Source: JAWKHR01 sp041394725
GTDB taxonomy: Bacteria > Acidobacteriota > Vicinamibacteria > Vicinamibacterales > SCN-69-37
Direction of reading: 5' to 3'
NCBI GenBank assembly: GCA_041394725.1
Contig: JAWKHR010000016.1
Span: 68,998-132,997 of the forward strand
Length of the DNA stretch: 64,000 bases
Part shown: positions 47,829 through 57,205 of the stretch, in pieces
Layout: every line of letters starts with the position of its first letter
Position numbering within the stretch: the first letter of the stretch is position 1
Notes under the pieces: model-generated
Seen by the model: only the letters and a program-made list of their open reading frames with translations
Database searches by the model: none
What the model was told of the DNA's origin: nothing
Made by a program: the position numbers and the translations under genes

Positions 47829-50186
47829 CTACCTCAGCTGGGCATCCACTTCTTCGAAGTACTGCGCGTCGACGAGCACCTCGCGCTTCCCGCCGGCGGC
47901 GGGCGAGACGATGCCGTCCATTTCCATCATGTCGATGAGCCGCGCGGCGCGGCTGAAGCCGATTCGCAGGCGACGCTGCAGGTACGAGATCGACGGCTGG
48001 CCGGTCGAGACGACGATCTTGGCCGCTTCGTCGTACAGGTCGTCCTTCTCGAACTCGAGCTTCTCGGGCCCGGCCTTCTCCTCGGCGGTGATCGTCGTGT
48101 CGTATTCGGGCTTGCCCTGCTTGCGCAGGAAGCTGCAGAGCCGCGCCGTCTCCTGCTCCGAGATGTAGGGCCCGTGGATGCGGACGAAGCGCGACGAGGC
48201 GGGCGGGGAGTAGAGCATGTCGCCCTTGCCGAGCAGCTGTTCGGCGCCGTTGCCGTCGAGGATCGTGCGCGAGTCGATGCGCGAGGCCACGCGGAAGGCG
48301 ATGCGCGACGGGAGGTTCGCCTTGATGACGCCGGTGATGACGTCCACCGACGGCCGCTGCGTCGCGAGGATCAGGTGGATGCCGACGGCGCGGGCCATCT
48401 GCGCGAGCCGGGCGATCGACTCCTCGACCTCCTTGCCGGCCACCATCATGAGGTCCGCCAGCTCGTCGATGATGACGACGATGCAGGGGAGCGTCCGCAG
48501 GTCCTCGCCCTTCGGCCCCTTCGCGTCCTTGTCCTCGGCGAGCATCGCGCGGACGTTGCGGTTGAACTGGTCGATGTTCCGGACGCCGTAGGAGGCGAGC
48601 ATCTTGTAGCGCTCCTCCATTTCGCGGACGGCCCAGCGGAGCGCGTTGGCCGCCTGCTTCGGGTCCACGACGACCGGCGTGAGCAGGTGCGGGATGTCCT
48701 CGTACATCCCGAGCTCCAGCCGCTTCGGGTCGATCATGATGAAGCGGATGTCGTCGGGCGTCGCGCGGAAGAGGACGCTCGTGATCATCGCGTTGACGCT
48801 GACCGACTTGCCCGCGCCCGTGGACCCGGCGATGAGCAGGTGCGGCATCGTCGCCAGGTCGCTGACGAACGGCTCGCCGTGGATCGTCTTGCCGAGCGCG
48901 AGGGTGAGCTTCGACGCCGAGCGCGTGTAGACGTCCGCCTCCAGCAGCTCGCGGAGCGTGATCGACTCGCGGTTCGGGTTCGGAATCTGGATGCCGACGG
49001 TGGACTTGCCGGGGATCCGGTCGATCAGCACCGACTCGGCGCGCATCGCGAGGCAGAGATCGTCGGCCAGTCCGGTGATCCGGCTGTACTTCACGCCGGC
49101 GTCCGGCTTGAACTCGTAGGTCGTGACCACCGGGCCGGGGTGGATCTGCACGACCGAGCCCTCGACCGAGAACTCGCGGCACTTCTCCTCGAGGAGGCGC
49201 GCCGCTTCCATCAGCTCGCGCTCGTCGATCTTCCGGGCGTCCTTGGCGGCATCGAGGAGCGTGATCGGCGGCAGCGTGTAGCCGCCCTGGCGCTTCTCGG
49301 CCGGCGTCCGCACGGGCTCGGGATCCTCGAGCGGCAGGCTCGGCGTGGGCGGGGCGGCACGGCGGATCTTCGGCGGCCGCGCGGCACGCGGGCGCGGGGC
49401 GGCGGCGACCTCGGCCGCCTCGTCCGCGTCCTCGTCCGCCTCGTCCTCGTCGTCGGCTTCCTTCGCGAGGCGCGCGCGGGCGTCCTTGAGCTTCCGGGCC
49501 GCCTCGGCCGCCCGGCCCGCAATCTCGGGCGCGCGGTCCTTGCCGGCCTGCTTGACGTGCTTCTCGACGACCTGCTGGCGCTCCTTGTCGCGGCGCCGCT
49601 CCTCGCGCCACTCGCGCAGCCGCCCGACGAGGCCACGCTGGCCGCGCACGCGCTCGGCGACCGCGCTGGCCGCCGCGCCGAACGAGAACTGGGTGGAGAC
49701 GATGACCGAGAGCGCGAGCAGCGTGAGCAGCAGGATCGCGGCGCCGGTCGTGTTGAGCCAGGACGCCAGCGCGCCGGCCAGGATCTCGCCGAAGGCGCCA
49801 CCCGCGCGGAACGACCGGGTCGGTGCCTCGGTCACGCCCGCAGCCAGCGCCAGCAGGCCGGCCATGCTGGCGGTGAAGACCACCGCGCCGATGGCCTTCG
49901 TGTAGGGCGCCTCGAGATCCGAGCACCAGAAGTAGTGCCAGCCGACGAAGGCCAGCGCGGCCGGGACCACGAAGGCCGCGTAGCCCAGCAGCTGGAAGGC
50001 GAGCGCCGCGAGAAACGCCCCCATCGGCCCGGCGAAGTTCCCCGTCGCGCCCGACCGATCATTGAAGAACCACACCGGGTCCGTGCTCGAGTAGCTCACG
50101 AGCGCGACGAGCCAGAGCAGGGCCGCCGCGAAGACGGCCACCCCCGCGAACTCGCTCATGCGACGCGACAACGCCGAATCCGCCAA
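47829..50186 (-). CDS. ftsK: DNA translocase FtsK/SpoIIIE
   Basis: 785 residues. Four hydrophobic helices (about 10-165) anchor it at the septum; a charged linker (KEADDEDEADEDADEAAE) leads to the motor: alpha/beta translocase with Walker A GSTGAGKS, Walker B VVIIDELADLMM, and a C-terminal winged-helix gamma domain (LQRRLRIGFSRAARLIDMMEMDGIV) that reads KOPS sites. It moves chromosome ends during division. The TTG start is supported by GGGAG six bases upstream; the ATG at 50159 has no ribosome site. Located 11 bases after rnj. Confidence 0.95.
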   Translation of the reverse strand: MADSALSRRMSEFAGVAVFAAALLWLVALVSYSSTDPVWFFNDRSGATGNFAGPMGAFLAALAFQLLGYAAFVVPAALAFVGWHYFWCSDLEAPYTKAIGAVVFTASMAGLLALAAGVTEAPTRSFRAGGAFGEILAGALASWLNTTGAAILLLTLLALSVIVSTQFSFGAAASAVAERVRGQRGLVGRLREWREERRRDKERQQVVEKHVKQAGKDRAPEIAGRAAEAARKLKDARARLAKEADDEDEADEDADEAAEVAAAPRPRAARPPKIRRAAPPTPSLPLEDPEPVRTPAEKRQGGYTLPPITLLDAAKDARKIDERELMEAARLLEEKCREFSVEGSVVQIHPGPVVTTYEFKPDAGVKYSRITGLADDLCLAMRAESVLIDRIPGKSTVGIQIPNPNRESITLRELLEADVYTRSASKLTLALGKTIHGEPFVSDLATMPHLLIAGSTGAGKSVSVNAMITSVLFRATPDDIRFIMIDPKRLELGMYEDIPHLLTPVVVDPKQAANALRWAVREMEERYKMLASYGVRNIDQFNRNVRAMLAEDKDAKGPKGEDLRTLPCIVVIIDELADLMMVAGKEVEESIARLAQMARAVGIHLILATQRPSVDVITGVIKANLPSRIAFRVASRIDSRTILDGNGAEQLLGKGDMLYSPPASSRFVRIHGPYISEQETARLCSFLRKQGKPEYDTTITAEEKAGPEKLEFEKDDLYDEAAKIVVSTGQPSISYLQRRLRIGFSRAARLIDMMEMDGIVSPAAGGKREVLVDAQYFEEVDAQLR

Positions 50187-50197
50187 GTCGATCTCCC

Positions 50198-51874
50198 TCA
50201 GACTTCCATGACCACCGGCAGCACCAGGGGCCGCCGGCCCGCCCGCTTGCGGACGAGCCGCTGCAGTTCGAGCCGGACCAGTTCCTGGAGCAGGCCCGGG
50301 TCCGTCCGTTCCTCGCGCGAGGCCGACTCGACCGCCCCCGCCAGCAGGGAGGGGGCGTCCCGGAGGACCTCGTCATGCCGGGTATCGAGCGCGAGGCCCC
50401 GCGTCACCAGTTCCGGCGCCTGTTCCAGGGCGCCCGTCTGCCCGTTGATCGAGACCACCGCCACCACCAGACCGTCCCCGGCCAGGTGGCGCCGGTCCCG
50501 CAGGACCTCGTCGGCGATCTCGCCGGTCCGTGCCCCGTCGATCAGCACCCGGCCGGTCGCCACCCGGTCCGCGATCCGGCCGCCGGAGGCGTCGAAACGC
50601 AGGACGTCGCCATCCTGGGCCATCAGGACGGTCGTCTCCGGGCAAACCAGGGTGGCCATGCGGGCGTGTCGAGCCAGTTGCCGATGCTCCCCATGTATCG
50701 GCACGAAGTACCGCGGTCTGACCAGGGCCAGCATCAATTTCAGTTCTTCCTCGCTGGCGTGGCCCGAGACGTGGATGTGCTTCTGGCCCTCGGCGATGAT
50801 CTCGGCCCCCCGGCGGGCCACGTGGTTCATCACCCGGCCGATGGCCTTCTCGTTGCCCGGGATCACCCGGGCCGAGAAGACCACGACGTCCTCGGGCAGG
50901 AGCTTGACGTGGCGGTGGTCGTCGATCGCGATGCGGGGCAGCGCCGCCCGCGGCTCGCCCTGGGAGCCGGTGCAGACGCACAGCACGTCCTGCGCCGGGT
51001 AGTCCCGGACGTCCGCGTCGGCGATCTCGAGGCCCGCCGGCACGCGCAGGTGGCCGAGCCGCTGCGCGACCTGCGACGTCCGCTGCATCCCGCGGCCGAC
51101 GAACGCCACCTTCCGGTCGAACTGGTCGGCCAGGTCCACCAGCAGCTGGAGCCGGTAGATGCTGGTCGAAAACGCCGTCACCACGATCTTGCCCGGCGCG
51201 CTGGCGAAGATCTCCTCGAAGCCCGGCACCACGTCGCGCTCCGATCCGGTCACGCCCGGGCGATCCGCGTTGGTGCTGTCCGACAGCAGGGCCAGCACCC
51301 CGGCAGCGCCCAGCTCGGCCAGCCGATGCAGGTCGAGCGCGTGGCCGTCCGGCGGCGTCTGATCGATCTTGAAGTCGCCCGTGTGCACGATGACGCCGGC
51401 CGGGGTGTGAATCGCCAGCGCCATGCAGTCGGGCATGCTGTGCGGCACGCGCAGGAACTCGACCTCGAAGGGGCCGATCGTCACCCGCTCGCGCGGCTGG
51501 ACCGGGATCAGCCGGCCTTCGGCTTCGACCCCGTGTTCCTGCAGCTTCGGCTCGACCAGGGCGAGCGTGAGCGGCGTGCCGTAGACGGGCCCGCTCAGGT
51601 GCTCGAGGACGTGCGGCACCGCGCCGATGTGGTCTTCATGACCGTGCGTGAGGACCAGGCCCTCGATCCGGCCGCGCCAGGCTTCCAGCGCCTCGAGGTC
51701 CGGAATCACGAGGTCGACGCCGAACAGCTCGGGCTCGGGGAACATCACGCCGGCATCGACGAGCAGGGCAGACCCCTGGCAGCCGACGAGCAGCATGTTC
51801 ATGCCGAACTCGCCCAGTCCGCCGAGCGGGATGATGTCCACGGCCGGAGTGCCCGGCCCGATATCGACTGTCAC
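50198..51874 (-). CDS. rnj: Ribonuclease J
   Basis: 558 residues of the beta-CASP metallo-beta-lactamase family, a 5'-3' exo- and endoribonuclease for mRNA decay and rRNA processing. Metal-binding THGHEDH, VHTGDFKID, SDSTNADRPG, and beta-CASP motifs (GSQGEPRAAL, ISGHAS-like VSGHASEEE and IHGEHRQL) are present; the C-terminal domain is shortened but recognisable. GTG 51874 is preferred over the TTG two codons upstream because GGGA lies at proper distance only from the GTG. A 164-base gap separates it from rsmA. Confidence 0.93.
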   Translation of the reverse strand: MTVDIGPGTPAVDIIPLGGLGEFGMNMLLVGCQGSALLVDAGVMFPEPELFGVDLVIPDLEALEAWRGRIEGLVLTHGHEDHIGAVPHVLEHLSGPVYGTPLTLALVEPKLQEHGVEAEGRLIPVQPRERVTIGPFEVEFLRVPHSMPDCMALAIHTPAGVIVHTGDFKIDQTPPDGHALDLHRLAELGAAGVLALLSDSTNADRPGVTGSERDVVPGFEEIFASAPGKIVVTAFSTSIYRLQLLVDLADQFDRKVAFVGRGMQRTSQVAQRLGHLRVPAGLEIADADVRDYPAQDVLCVCTGSQGEPRAALPRIAIDDHRHVKLLPEDVVVFSARVIPGNEKAIGRVMNHVARRGAEIIAEGQKHIHVSGHASEEELKLMLALVRPRYFVPIHGEHRQLARHARMATLVCPETTVLMAQDGDVLRFDASGGRIADRVATGRVLIDGARTGEIADEVLRDRRHLAGDGLVVAVVSINGQTGALEQAPELVTRGLALDTRHDEVLRDAPSLLAGAVESASREERTDPGLLQELVRLELQRLVRKRAGRRPLVLPVVMEV

Positions 51875-52037
51875 GCGCAATCCCAGCTTTCGTCGTCACT
51901 CGCCGAACACCTGCCCGGGCGCGGGCAGACCTCTGCCCGACCAGGCACGGCCGCGGCGCGGGCGCGCCGCCGGTGGCCCACGTGTCCGGCCCGTTGGGTC
52001 GCTGGGAGGACCCGAAAACAGGCGGAAAACTCGCGAG

Positions 52038-52066
52038 ACTATAGCACAGGGGGGCGGCGCACCGAA
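52038..52066 (-). promoter_or_regulatory. Possible promoter of rnj-ftsK-amidase
   Basis: Minus strand TTCGGT, 17 bases, TATAGT (-10 at 52038-52043). It overlaps the end of rsmA and would produce an mRNA leader of about 155 bases before rnj, containing a T-rich stretch (GAGTTTTCC, TGTTTTCG). The -10 box is good, the -35 weak. Confidence 0.4.
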
Positions 52067-52935
52067 GCAAAGAGCTCCGCAAGCCTTGCGAACTCTGTGA
52101 CTTGGAGGGTCTCGGGGCGCCGGCGGCCGTCCAGGCCGGCCAGCGCCAGGACCGCCGGCCCGGTCGGATCGAACCGCTTGAGGGCGTTGGTCAGCGTCTT
52201 CCGTCGCTGGGAGAAGAGCGCCTTCACCAGCCGGTCGAACAGTTCCTCGTCCACGATTCGGGCCGACGGGGGGCCGAACGTGAGTCGCACCAGGGTGGAC
52301 CTGACCTTCGGCTTCGGCGTGAACGCCCCGGGCGGCAGGTCCAGCAGCCGGTCGATCCGCGCGTGGAGCTGCGCAAAGACCGACAGGGCGCCGTAGTCCT
52401 TTCGTCCCGGGCGCGCCAGCAGCCGGTCGGCGACTTCCTTCTGCAGCATGATCGTCGCGTCGGCGAAGAAGGCCGAGTGCCGGTGGATTTCGATCAGCCT
52501 GAAGAGGATCGGCGTCGCGACGTTGTAGGGGAGGTTGCCGACGACCCGGAAGCGCCGCGGCGGCTCGTCGCCCGTGGCGGTCCCCGGCGGCCGGCGGGGC
52601 TGGAGGCCCGCCAGGAACGGGATGACGTTGGTGGCCAGGATGTCGCCCGAGAGCAGCGTGACGTTCTGGGGGACGCGCGTGGCCAGGTCCGAGACCAGGT
52701 CGCGATCGATTTCGAGCGCGAGGACCGACACGCCGCGCGCCGCCAGCGGGAACGTCAGGGCGCCGCGGCCCGGGCCGATCTCGAGGAAGACGTCCGCGGC
52801 GGCCGGATCGATGGCGTCCACCACCTTGAGCGCCCACGGCGCCGCCAGGAAATGCTGGCCGAACCGCTTCCGGGGCCGGTGCGAGGACCGGTGGGCCGGT
52901 CGGTGCGACGAACGGTGTGACGAGGTCGGGCTCAT
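52039..52935 (-). CDS. rsmA: 16S rRNA dimethyladenosine transferase
   Basis: 298 residues. It dimethylates A1518/A1519 of 16S rRNA. FGQHFL, SAM motif FLEIGPGRGALT, LEIDRDL, and catalytic VVGNLPYNVATPIL are present. The N-terminus has an unusual Ser/His/Arg-rich repeat (HRSSHRPAHRSSHRP) of about 20 residues before the normal start (RKRFGQHFL). ATGA overlap with the upstream DUF2723 gene. Confidence 0.94.
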   Translation of the reverse strand: MSPTSSHRSSHRPAHRSSHRPRKRFGQHFLAAPWALKVVDAIDPAAADVFLEIGPGRGALTFPLAARGVSVLALEIDRDLVSDLATRVPQNVTLLSGDILATNVIPFLAGLQPRRPPGTATGDEPPRRFRVVGNLPYNVATPILFRLIEIHRHSAFFADATIMLQKEVADRLLARPGRKDYGALSVFAQLHARIDRLLDLPPGAFTPKPKVRSTLVRLTFGPPSARIVDEELFDRLVKALFSQRRKTLTNALKRFDPTGPAVLALAGLDGRRRPETLQVTEFARLAELFASVRRPPVL

Positions 52936-55697
52936 CGGGCGCGTCTCCGCAGGACCAACGATCGCACACCCAGGCTGAGCAGGCGCTCGTCGCCGCCGTG
53001 TCCGAGGCTGCGCGGCGACTCGGCCGGTGGTCCCGACAGCACGAACGTGTTGTATCCGGCGCGCAGGGCCTCGGCCGGCACGTCCCAGCCGTAGCGCTGC
53101 TGGCCTTCGAGGAGCGGACGCGCGCCGAGGCGGCGTCCGTTGACGAGAAGGTCGATCGTCTCCCCGGGCCGGGCGACCTGCGGCCCGGCGCCGAGTTCCA
53201 GTGTCAGGTCGAGGGGCGCGGCCAGCGAGACGCGCACTTCCGCGTCGGCGGCCGAGGTCCAGCGCAGCCGTGCCGCGCCGCTGCCCTCGGGGCCGTGCCA
53301 CCCGGGGCCGATGGCGTCGCTCTGGCCCCGCACGAGCTCGACCTGGCTGGCCGAGGCGTCGCCGAAGGGGACGAGGCCCTGGACGGGCGGCAGGCAGAAG
53401 CGCACCGGGCGCTCCGCGCCGGCGCCGCGCGCGGCGATCCACGCGGGCCGGGACGAGAGCAGGAAGATCGCCGCGACGCCCGTCCAGTGATCCTCGCGGC
53501 CCGAGATCGTGGCTTCCCAGCGGGAGACGAACCGCCCGTCATCCGGCACCGTGAGGCCGTCGCCGGCGATCGCCTCGGCCAGCGCGATTCGCCCCGGCCC
53601 AGTGGCGCGATCGAAGACCTGGGGCACCGGCTCGAGTCGCGCGCCCTCGATCGCGCGGCCCGAGAGGTCGAGGGGCGCCTCGTCCGCGGCCGCGTAGACG
53701 GCCAGCGTGGCGGAGGCGGCGACGCCCAGCCGCGGGCGGGGCGTGACGATCCACGCCGAGAGCCGCGTGGCAAGCGCGGGGACGTCCGCCGCCTCGAATC
53801 GCACGAACGCGCCGTCGCTCGACTCGGCACAGGGCTCGAGGCCGACCGCGCGGTACAGGGGGCGTCGCGGCATGTCGAAGACGGGGCGATGGAACGCGCG
53901 GCGGTCCAGTTCGTCCACCCACAGCAGGTCACCCGCCGGATCGATCGCGGCCACCAGGCCGCTCGCCGGCTCGGCCATCGCGGCACCGTCCACGGTCATC
54001 GTCGTGTCGCCGCCGGCCGTGACGACGGCGAGCGCGCGGCCGCCGGGCAGGTCGGTCGTCAGCCGGACGTCCGGGCCGGACTCCGATCGGACGACCGCGC
54101 CGTCGCGCAGCAGGGCCGTCACACCCGCCGCGTCGGGCAGTCGCGGCAGGCCCACCGCCTGGAGGAACCGCACGTCGTCGGCCTCCAGCCAGGACGCGGC
54201 ATTCGCCGGCAGGCGGACGACGACCGTATCGCCGCGGTCGAGCGTCGCCAGTCGATCGCCGAGCCGCGCGTCGAGGACGACGGGCGCCATCAGGAACCCG
54301 CGCGACTCGAGCACCGGTCGTGCCTCGTCGAAGCTGTAGACGGCGCGCCCGTCCAGCTCTGCCGCCGGGTCGACGAGCTCGTTGCTGTTCGCGAGCCGCA
54401 GCCGGTGGGTGTCGCCGAGGCGGTCCACGAAGAGCGCGTAGCGAATCGCGTGGCTCACCGCGTCGTTGTAGTGGAAGGCGATCGTCGCGGGCGACGAGAC
54501 CTGCCGGACCAGCGCGTCGATGTAGGCCGCGTCCCACGTGTCGTCGTGGTGGTCGTGTGACGCCCAGGAGCCCCGGACGGCGAGGACCAGCAGGGCGGCG
54601 CTCACGAGCGCCGCCGTCGCCCCGCGGAGGCGTGGCGCCGGCAGCACGGCGACGAGCGCGGTGAGCCCCACGCCGGCGGCGATCCAGGCGCACACGAAGA
54701 CGGGGATGACGAAGACGTGGACGTCCGGGACGTCGTAGCTCGCGGCGAAGGCGGTGATGATCGCCGCCGACAGGCCCAGGAGCACGGCCGTGCGCCACTC
54801 GCGGCGCGCCAGCACGACGGCACCCGCGGCGGCGAGGATCACGCCGGGCAGGCCCAGCTCGATCCGGACGAAATGCCAGACGAGCGGGAGGCGCTCGGTG
54901 AGGAGTTGCGCGGGGGTGAACGCGAACAGGCTGTCCTCGAACTGGGCGCCGCGCACCACGCTCCAGAGCTCCGCGAGGTCCGACGCCCGGGCCTCCAGGT
55001 AGTAGCTGCCGGTCGAGGTGCGCCACAGCAGGTAGCCGTACTGCGCGAGGCCGACCAGGAGGAGGGCGGCGCTGCCCGCGACGATTCGCACCCGCGTGAT
55101 GACGCGCCAGTCGGTGAGCAGGACGAACACCGCGAAGGCGGGCGCGGTCATCGCGAACGTGGGATGGTGGCCGAGCGCCAGCGCGGAGACGGCGACCGCC
55201 TGCAGCAGGTGCGCGTCGCGTCGCGTGTGCGCCCATCGGATCACGAGCGCGATGGCGGCGGCCTGCAGGAGCGCGGCGAGGGTGTAGACCTCCGCGGCGA
55301 TGGCCTGGTCCCAGAAGACCGGCCCGGACGCCAGGCCCCACGCCGCGACGAGGGCGGCCGCGCGCGACGCGCCGCATCGCCGCGCGGCCCACGCGGTGGC
55401 CCCGGCCGCGGCGACGCCGAAGATCATCGTCATCGCGTTGATGCGCCAGGCGACGCTGCCGAATGGCACCTGTGCGGCGGCCCACGAGAGCATCGTGAAC
55501 AGCGGGTAGCCCGGGGAATGCGAGGTGCCGAGCACCACGCCGAGGAACTGCAGCTTCGGGACGTCGCCCAGCGCGACGAGGCCCGGCGTCATCGTCCGCG
55601 CGTAGACGAGCAGCGGCGGCAGGCACACCGCGGCCGCGTACGCGAGCCGCCCGGGGCGGGACGGCGCGCGGGGAGTCCCGACGTCCGACGCCATCAC
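52932..55697 (-). CDS. DUF2723 family membrane protein (protein O-mannosyltransferase-like)
   Basis: 921 residues. The N-terminal 400 residues contain about ten transmembrane helices with the DUF2723 signature: TPGLVALGDVPKLQFLGVVLG, TSHSPGYPLFTMLSWAAAQ and GSVAWRINAMT; related GT-C enzymes transfer a sugar from a lipid carrier. The rest (about 410-921) is a large extracytoplasmic part with sandwich-like strands, ending with a carbohydrate-binding-like module. It may glycosylate an exported protein or lipid. Start codon GTG or the directly following ATG, overlapping the metallopeptidase stop; its stop overlaps rsmA. Confidence 0.88.
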   Translation of the reverse strand: MMASDVGTPRAPSRPGRLAYAAAVCLPPLLVYARTMTPGLVALGDVPKLQFLGVVLGTSHSPGYPLFTMLSWAAAQVPFGSVAWRINAMTMIFGVAAAGATAWAARRCGASRAAALVAAWGLASGPVFWDQAIAAEVYTLAALLQAAAIALVIRWAHTRRDAHLLQAVAVSALALGHHPTFAMTAPAFAVFVLLTDWRVITRVRIVAGSAALLLVGLAQYGYLLWRTSTGSYYLEARASDLAELWSVVRGAQFEDSLFAFTPAQLLTERLPLVWHFVRIELGLPGVILAAAGAVVLARREWRTAVLLGLSAAIITAFAASYDVPDVHVFVIPVFVCAWIAAGVGLTALVAVLPAPRLRGATAALVSAALLVLAVRGSWASHDHHDDTWDAAYIDALVRQVSSPATIAFHYNDAVSHAIRYALFVDRLGDTHRLRLANSNELVDPAAELDGRAVYSFDEARPVLESRGFLMAPVVLDARLGDRLATLDRGDTVVVRLPANAASWLEADDVRFLQAVGLPRLPDAAGVTALLRDGAVVRSESGPDVRLTTDLPGGRALAVVTAGGDTTMTVDGAAMAEPASGLVAAIDPAGDLLWVDELDRRAFHRPVFDMPRRPLYRAVGLEPCAESSDGAFVRFEAADVPALATRLSAWIVTPRPRLGVAASATLAVYAAADEAPLDLSGRAIEGARLEPVPQVFDRATGPGRIALAEAIAGDGLTVPDDGRFVSRWEATISGREDHWTGVAAIFLLSSRPAWIAARGAGAERPVRFCLPPVQGLVPFGDASASQVELVRGQSDAIGPGWHGPEGSGAARLRWTSAADAEVRVSLAAPLDLTLELGAGPQVARPGETIDLLVNGRRLGARPLLEGQQRYGWDVPAEALRAGYNTFVLSGPPAESPRSLGHGGDERLLSLGVRSLVLRRRAR

Positions 55698-56101
55698 CCG
55701 TCCGCGTCCGGAGCGTCGCCGCCCGCGCGCCAGTACTGCTCCTCGATCGCCTCGATCGCCTCCTCGGACAGGCCGAAGTAGTGGCCGACCTCGTGAATCA
55801 GGGTCTCGCCGATGGCGACGACCACGTCGTCCTCGTCCTCGCTGGCGTCCTCGATCGGGAGCTGGAACAGGGTGATCTTGTCGGGCAGCGGCACCGCGTC
55901 GGACCAGTGGCGCTCGGTGAGCGGGGTCCCCTCGTACAGCCCGAACAGCGTATCGGGCGGCTCGATCCCCACCTCCGCGAGCTGGTCGTCGGTCGGCTCG
56001 TCCTCCACGACGATGGCGATGTTCTGCATCGCGTCGCGGAACTCCTGCGGGATGGTCTCGAGCGCCTCGTCGACGAGCGCGCGGAAACGCCGGCGGTTCA
56101 T
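55694..56101 (-). CDS. Zincin-like metallopeptidase family protein
   Basis: 135 residues. The PF06262-type family of small metallopeptidases: RRRFRALVDEALETIPQEFRDAMQNIAIVVED, then TLFGLYEGTPLTER and the zinc site HEVGHYFGL (HExxH). Predicted cytosolic, since there is no signal peptide. Substrate unknown. ATGA overlap with nth; the DUF2723 gene overlaps its end. Confidence 0.88.
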   Translation of the reverse strand: MNRRRFRALVDEALETIPQEFRDAMQNIAIVVEDEPTDDQLAEVGIEPPDTLFGLYEGTPLTERHWSDAVPLPDKITLFQLPIEDASEDEDDVVVAIGETLIHEVGHYFGLSEEAIEAIEEQYWRAGGDAPDADG

Positions 56102-56865
56102 GGGCGTCGGGGGCGCTTGCGGGCGCCGCGCGGGGGCGCCTGTTTCGCGCCGAGGTTCCGGAAGTACTCGCAGTCGGCGCGCACCTGGCAGCGGTCGCAG
56201 AGCGGACGCGGCTTGCAGACGCGGCGGCCGTGCAGGATGAGCGTGTCCGAGGCGCGCGTCCATCGCTCGGGCGGCACGAGCGCGCAGAGCGCCGCCTCCA
56301 CCGCCTCGGCGTCCTCGCTGTGCACGAGCCCGAGCCGGTTGGCGACGCGCAGCACGTGCCGATCGACGGGGAAGCCCGGGATGCCCATCGCGTGGCCGAG
56401 CACGACGTTCGCGGTCTTGCGGCCGACGCCCGGCAGCGCGGTGAGCGCGTCCATGTCGGCCGGCACCTCGCCCGCGTGCCGCTCGACCAGCGCGCGCGCC
56501 ATGCCGGAGAGGTTGCGCGACTTCATCCGGAAGAACCCGGTCGGCTGGACAATGGGCTCGAGCTGCTCGGGATCGACCGCGGCCAGCGCGCGGGCGTCGG
56601 GGTAGCGCGCGAAGAGCGCGGGCGTGACCTGGTTCACCCGCTCGTCGGTGCACTGCGCGGAGAGGATGGTGGCGACGAGCAGCTGGAACGGCGTCTTGAA
56701 GTGGAGCTCGGTGAACGCCCCGGGGTGCTGCTGTTCGAGCCCGTCGAAGATCGCCAGGGCCCGAATCTTCAGGGAGCCGTCGGGCACCCGGGCCTTCGGG
56801 GCGGCCTTCGCGCGCGGCGCCCGGGCGGTGGCGGGCCGCCGGGGCGGCGTACGACGACGGGGCAT
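56098..56865 (-). CDS. nth: Endonuclease III
   Basis: 255 residues. A base-excision repair glycosylase/AP lyase for oxidised pyrimidines. Helix-hairpin-helix LPGVGRKTA with catalytic Lys150, catalytic Asp168 (PVDRHVLRVANRLG), and a 4Fe-4S cluster from Cys217, Cys223, Cys226 and Cys232. A basic Ala/Arg/Pro extension of about 28 residues precedes the fold, and a short basic tail follows it. Lies in the same minus-strand run as lexA, suggesting DNA-damage expression. Confidence 0.94.
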   Translation of the reverse strand: MPRRRTPPRRPATARAPRAKAAPKARVPDGSLKIRALAIFDGLEQQHPGAFTELHFKTPFQLLVATILSAQCTDERVNQVTPALFARYPDARALAAVDPEQLEPIVQPTGFFRMKSRNLSGMARALVERHAGEVPADMDALTALPGVGRKTANVVLGHAMGIPGFPVDRHVLRVANRLGLVHSEDAEAVEAALCALVPPERWTRASDTLILHGRRVCKPRPLCDRCQVRADCEYFRNLGAKQAPPRGARKRPRRP

Positions 56866-56874
56866 CTCCTGAGT

Positions 56875-57201
56875 CTAGTGCAAGGGGCCCTTGGGCCAGC
56901 CGGCCGTCTGCTGCGCGGCCTGGGCGTCCTGGATCGCGCGCATCTGCTCCTGGAGGGCCGAGATCAGGCCCGGGATGACGCTGAAGGGCAGGGCGATGCG
57001 GGCCACGACCGGGGCGCGGACGACCTGCGACGACTCGGCCATCTGGACGTCGTGCTCCGACAGGGGGCGGACGTCACAGAACGTCAGGGTGAGGTCGAAG
57101 GGCGTGTGCGCGACGGCGCAGAAGTTCGCGTACTCCCGGCGATTGCCCGACGCGTCGTCGGACTCGTCGGGCACGATCGTGAAGTTGATCTGCTTGGACA
57201 T
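56875..57201 (-). CDS. DUF3467 domain protein
   Basis: 108 residues of the DUF3467 family: REYANFCAVAHTPFDLTLTFCDV in the middle and VVARIALPFSVIPGLISALQEQM near the end. Members are widespread small proteins without known function, sometimes compared with SHOCT-like or regulatory beta sandwiches. It lies between lexA (4-base gap) and nth (9-base gap), so is likely part of a LexA-controlled transcript. Confidence 0.88.
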   Translation of the reverse strand: MSKQINFTIVPDESDDASGNRREYANFCAVAHTPFDLTLTFCDVRPLSEHDVQMAESSQVVRAPVVARIALPFSVIPGLISALQEQMRAIQDAQAAQQTAGWPKGPLH

Positions 57202-57205
57202 CCGG

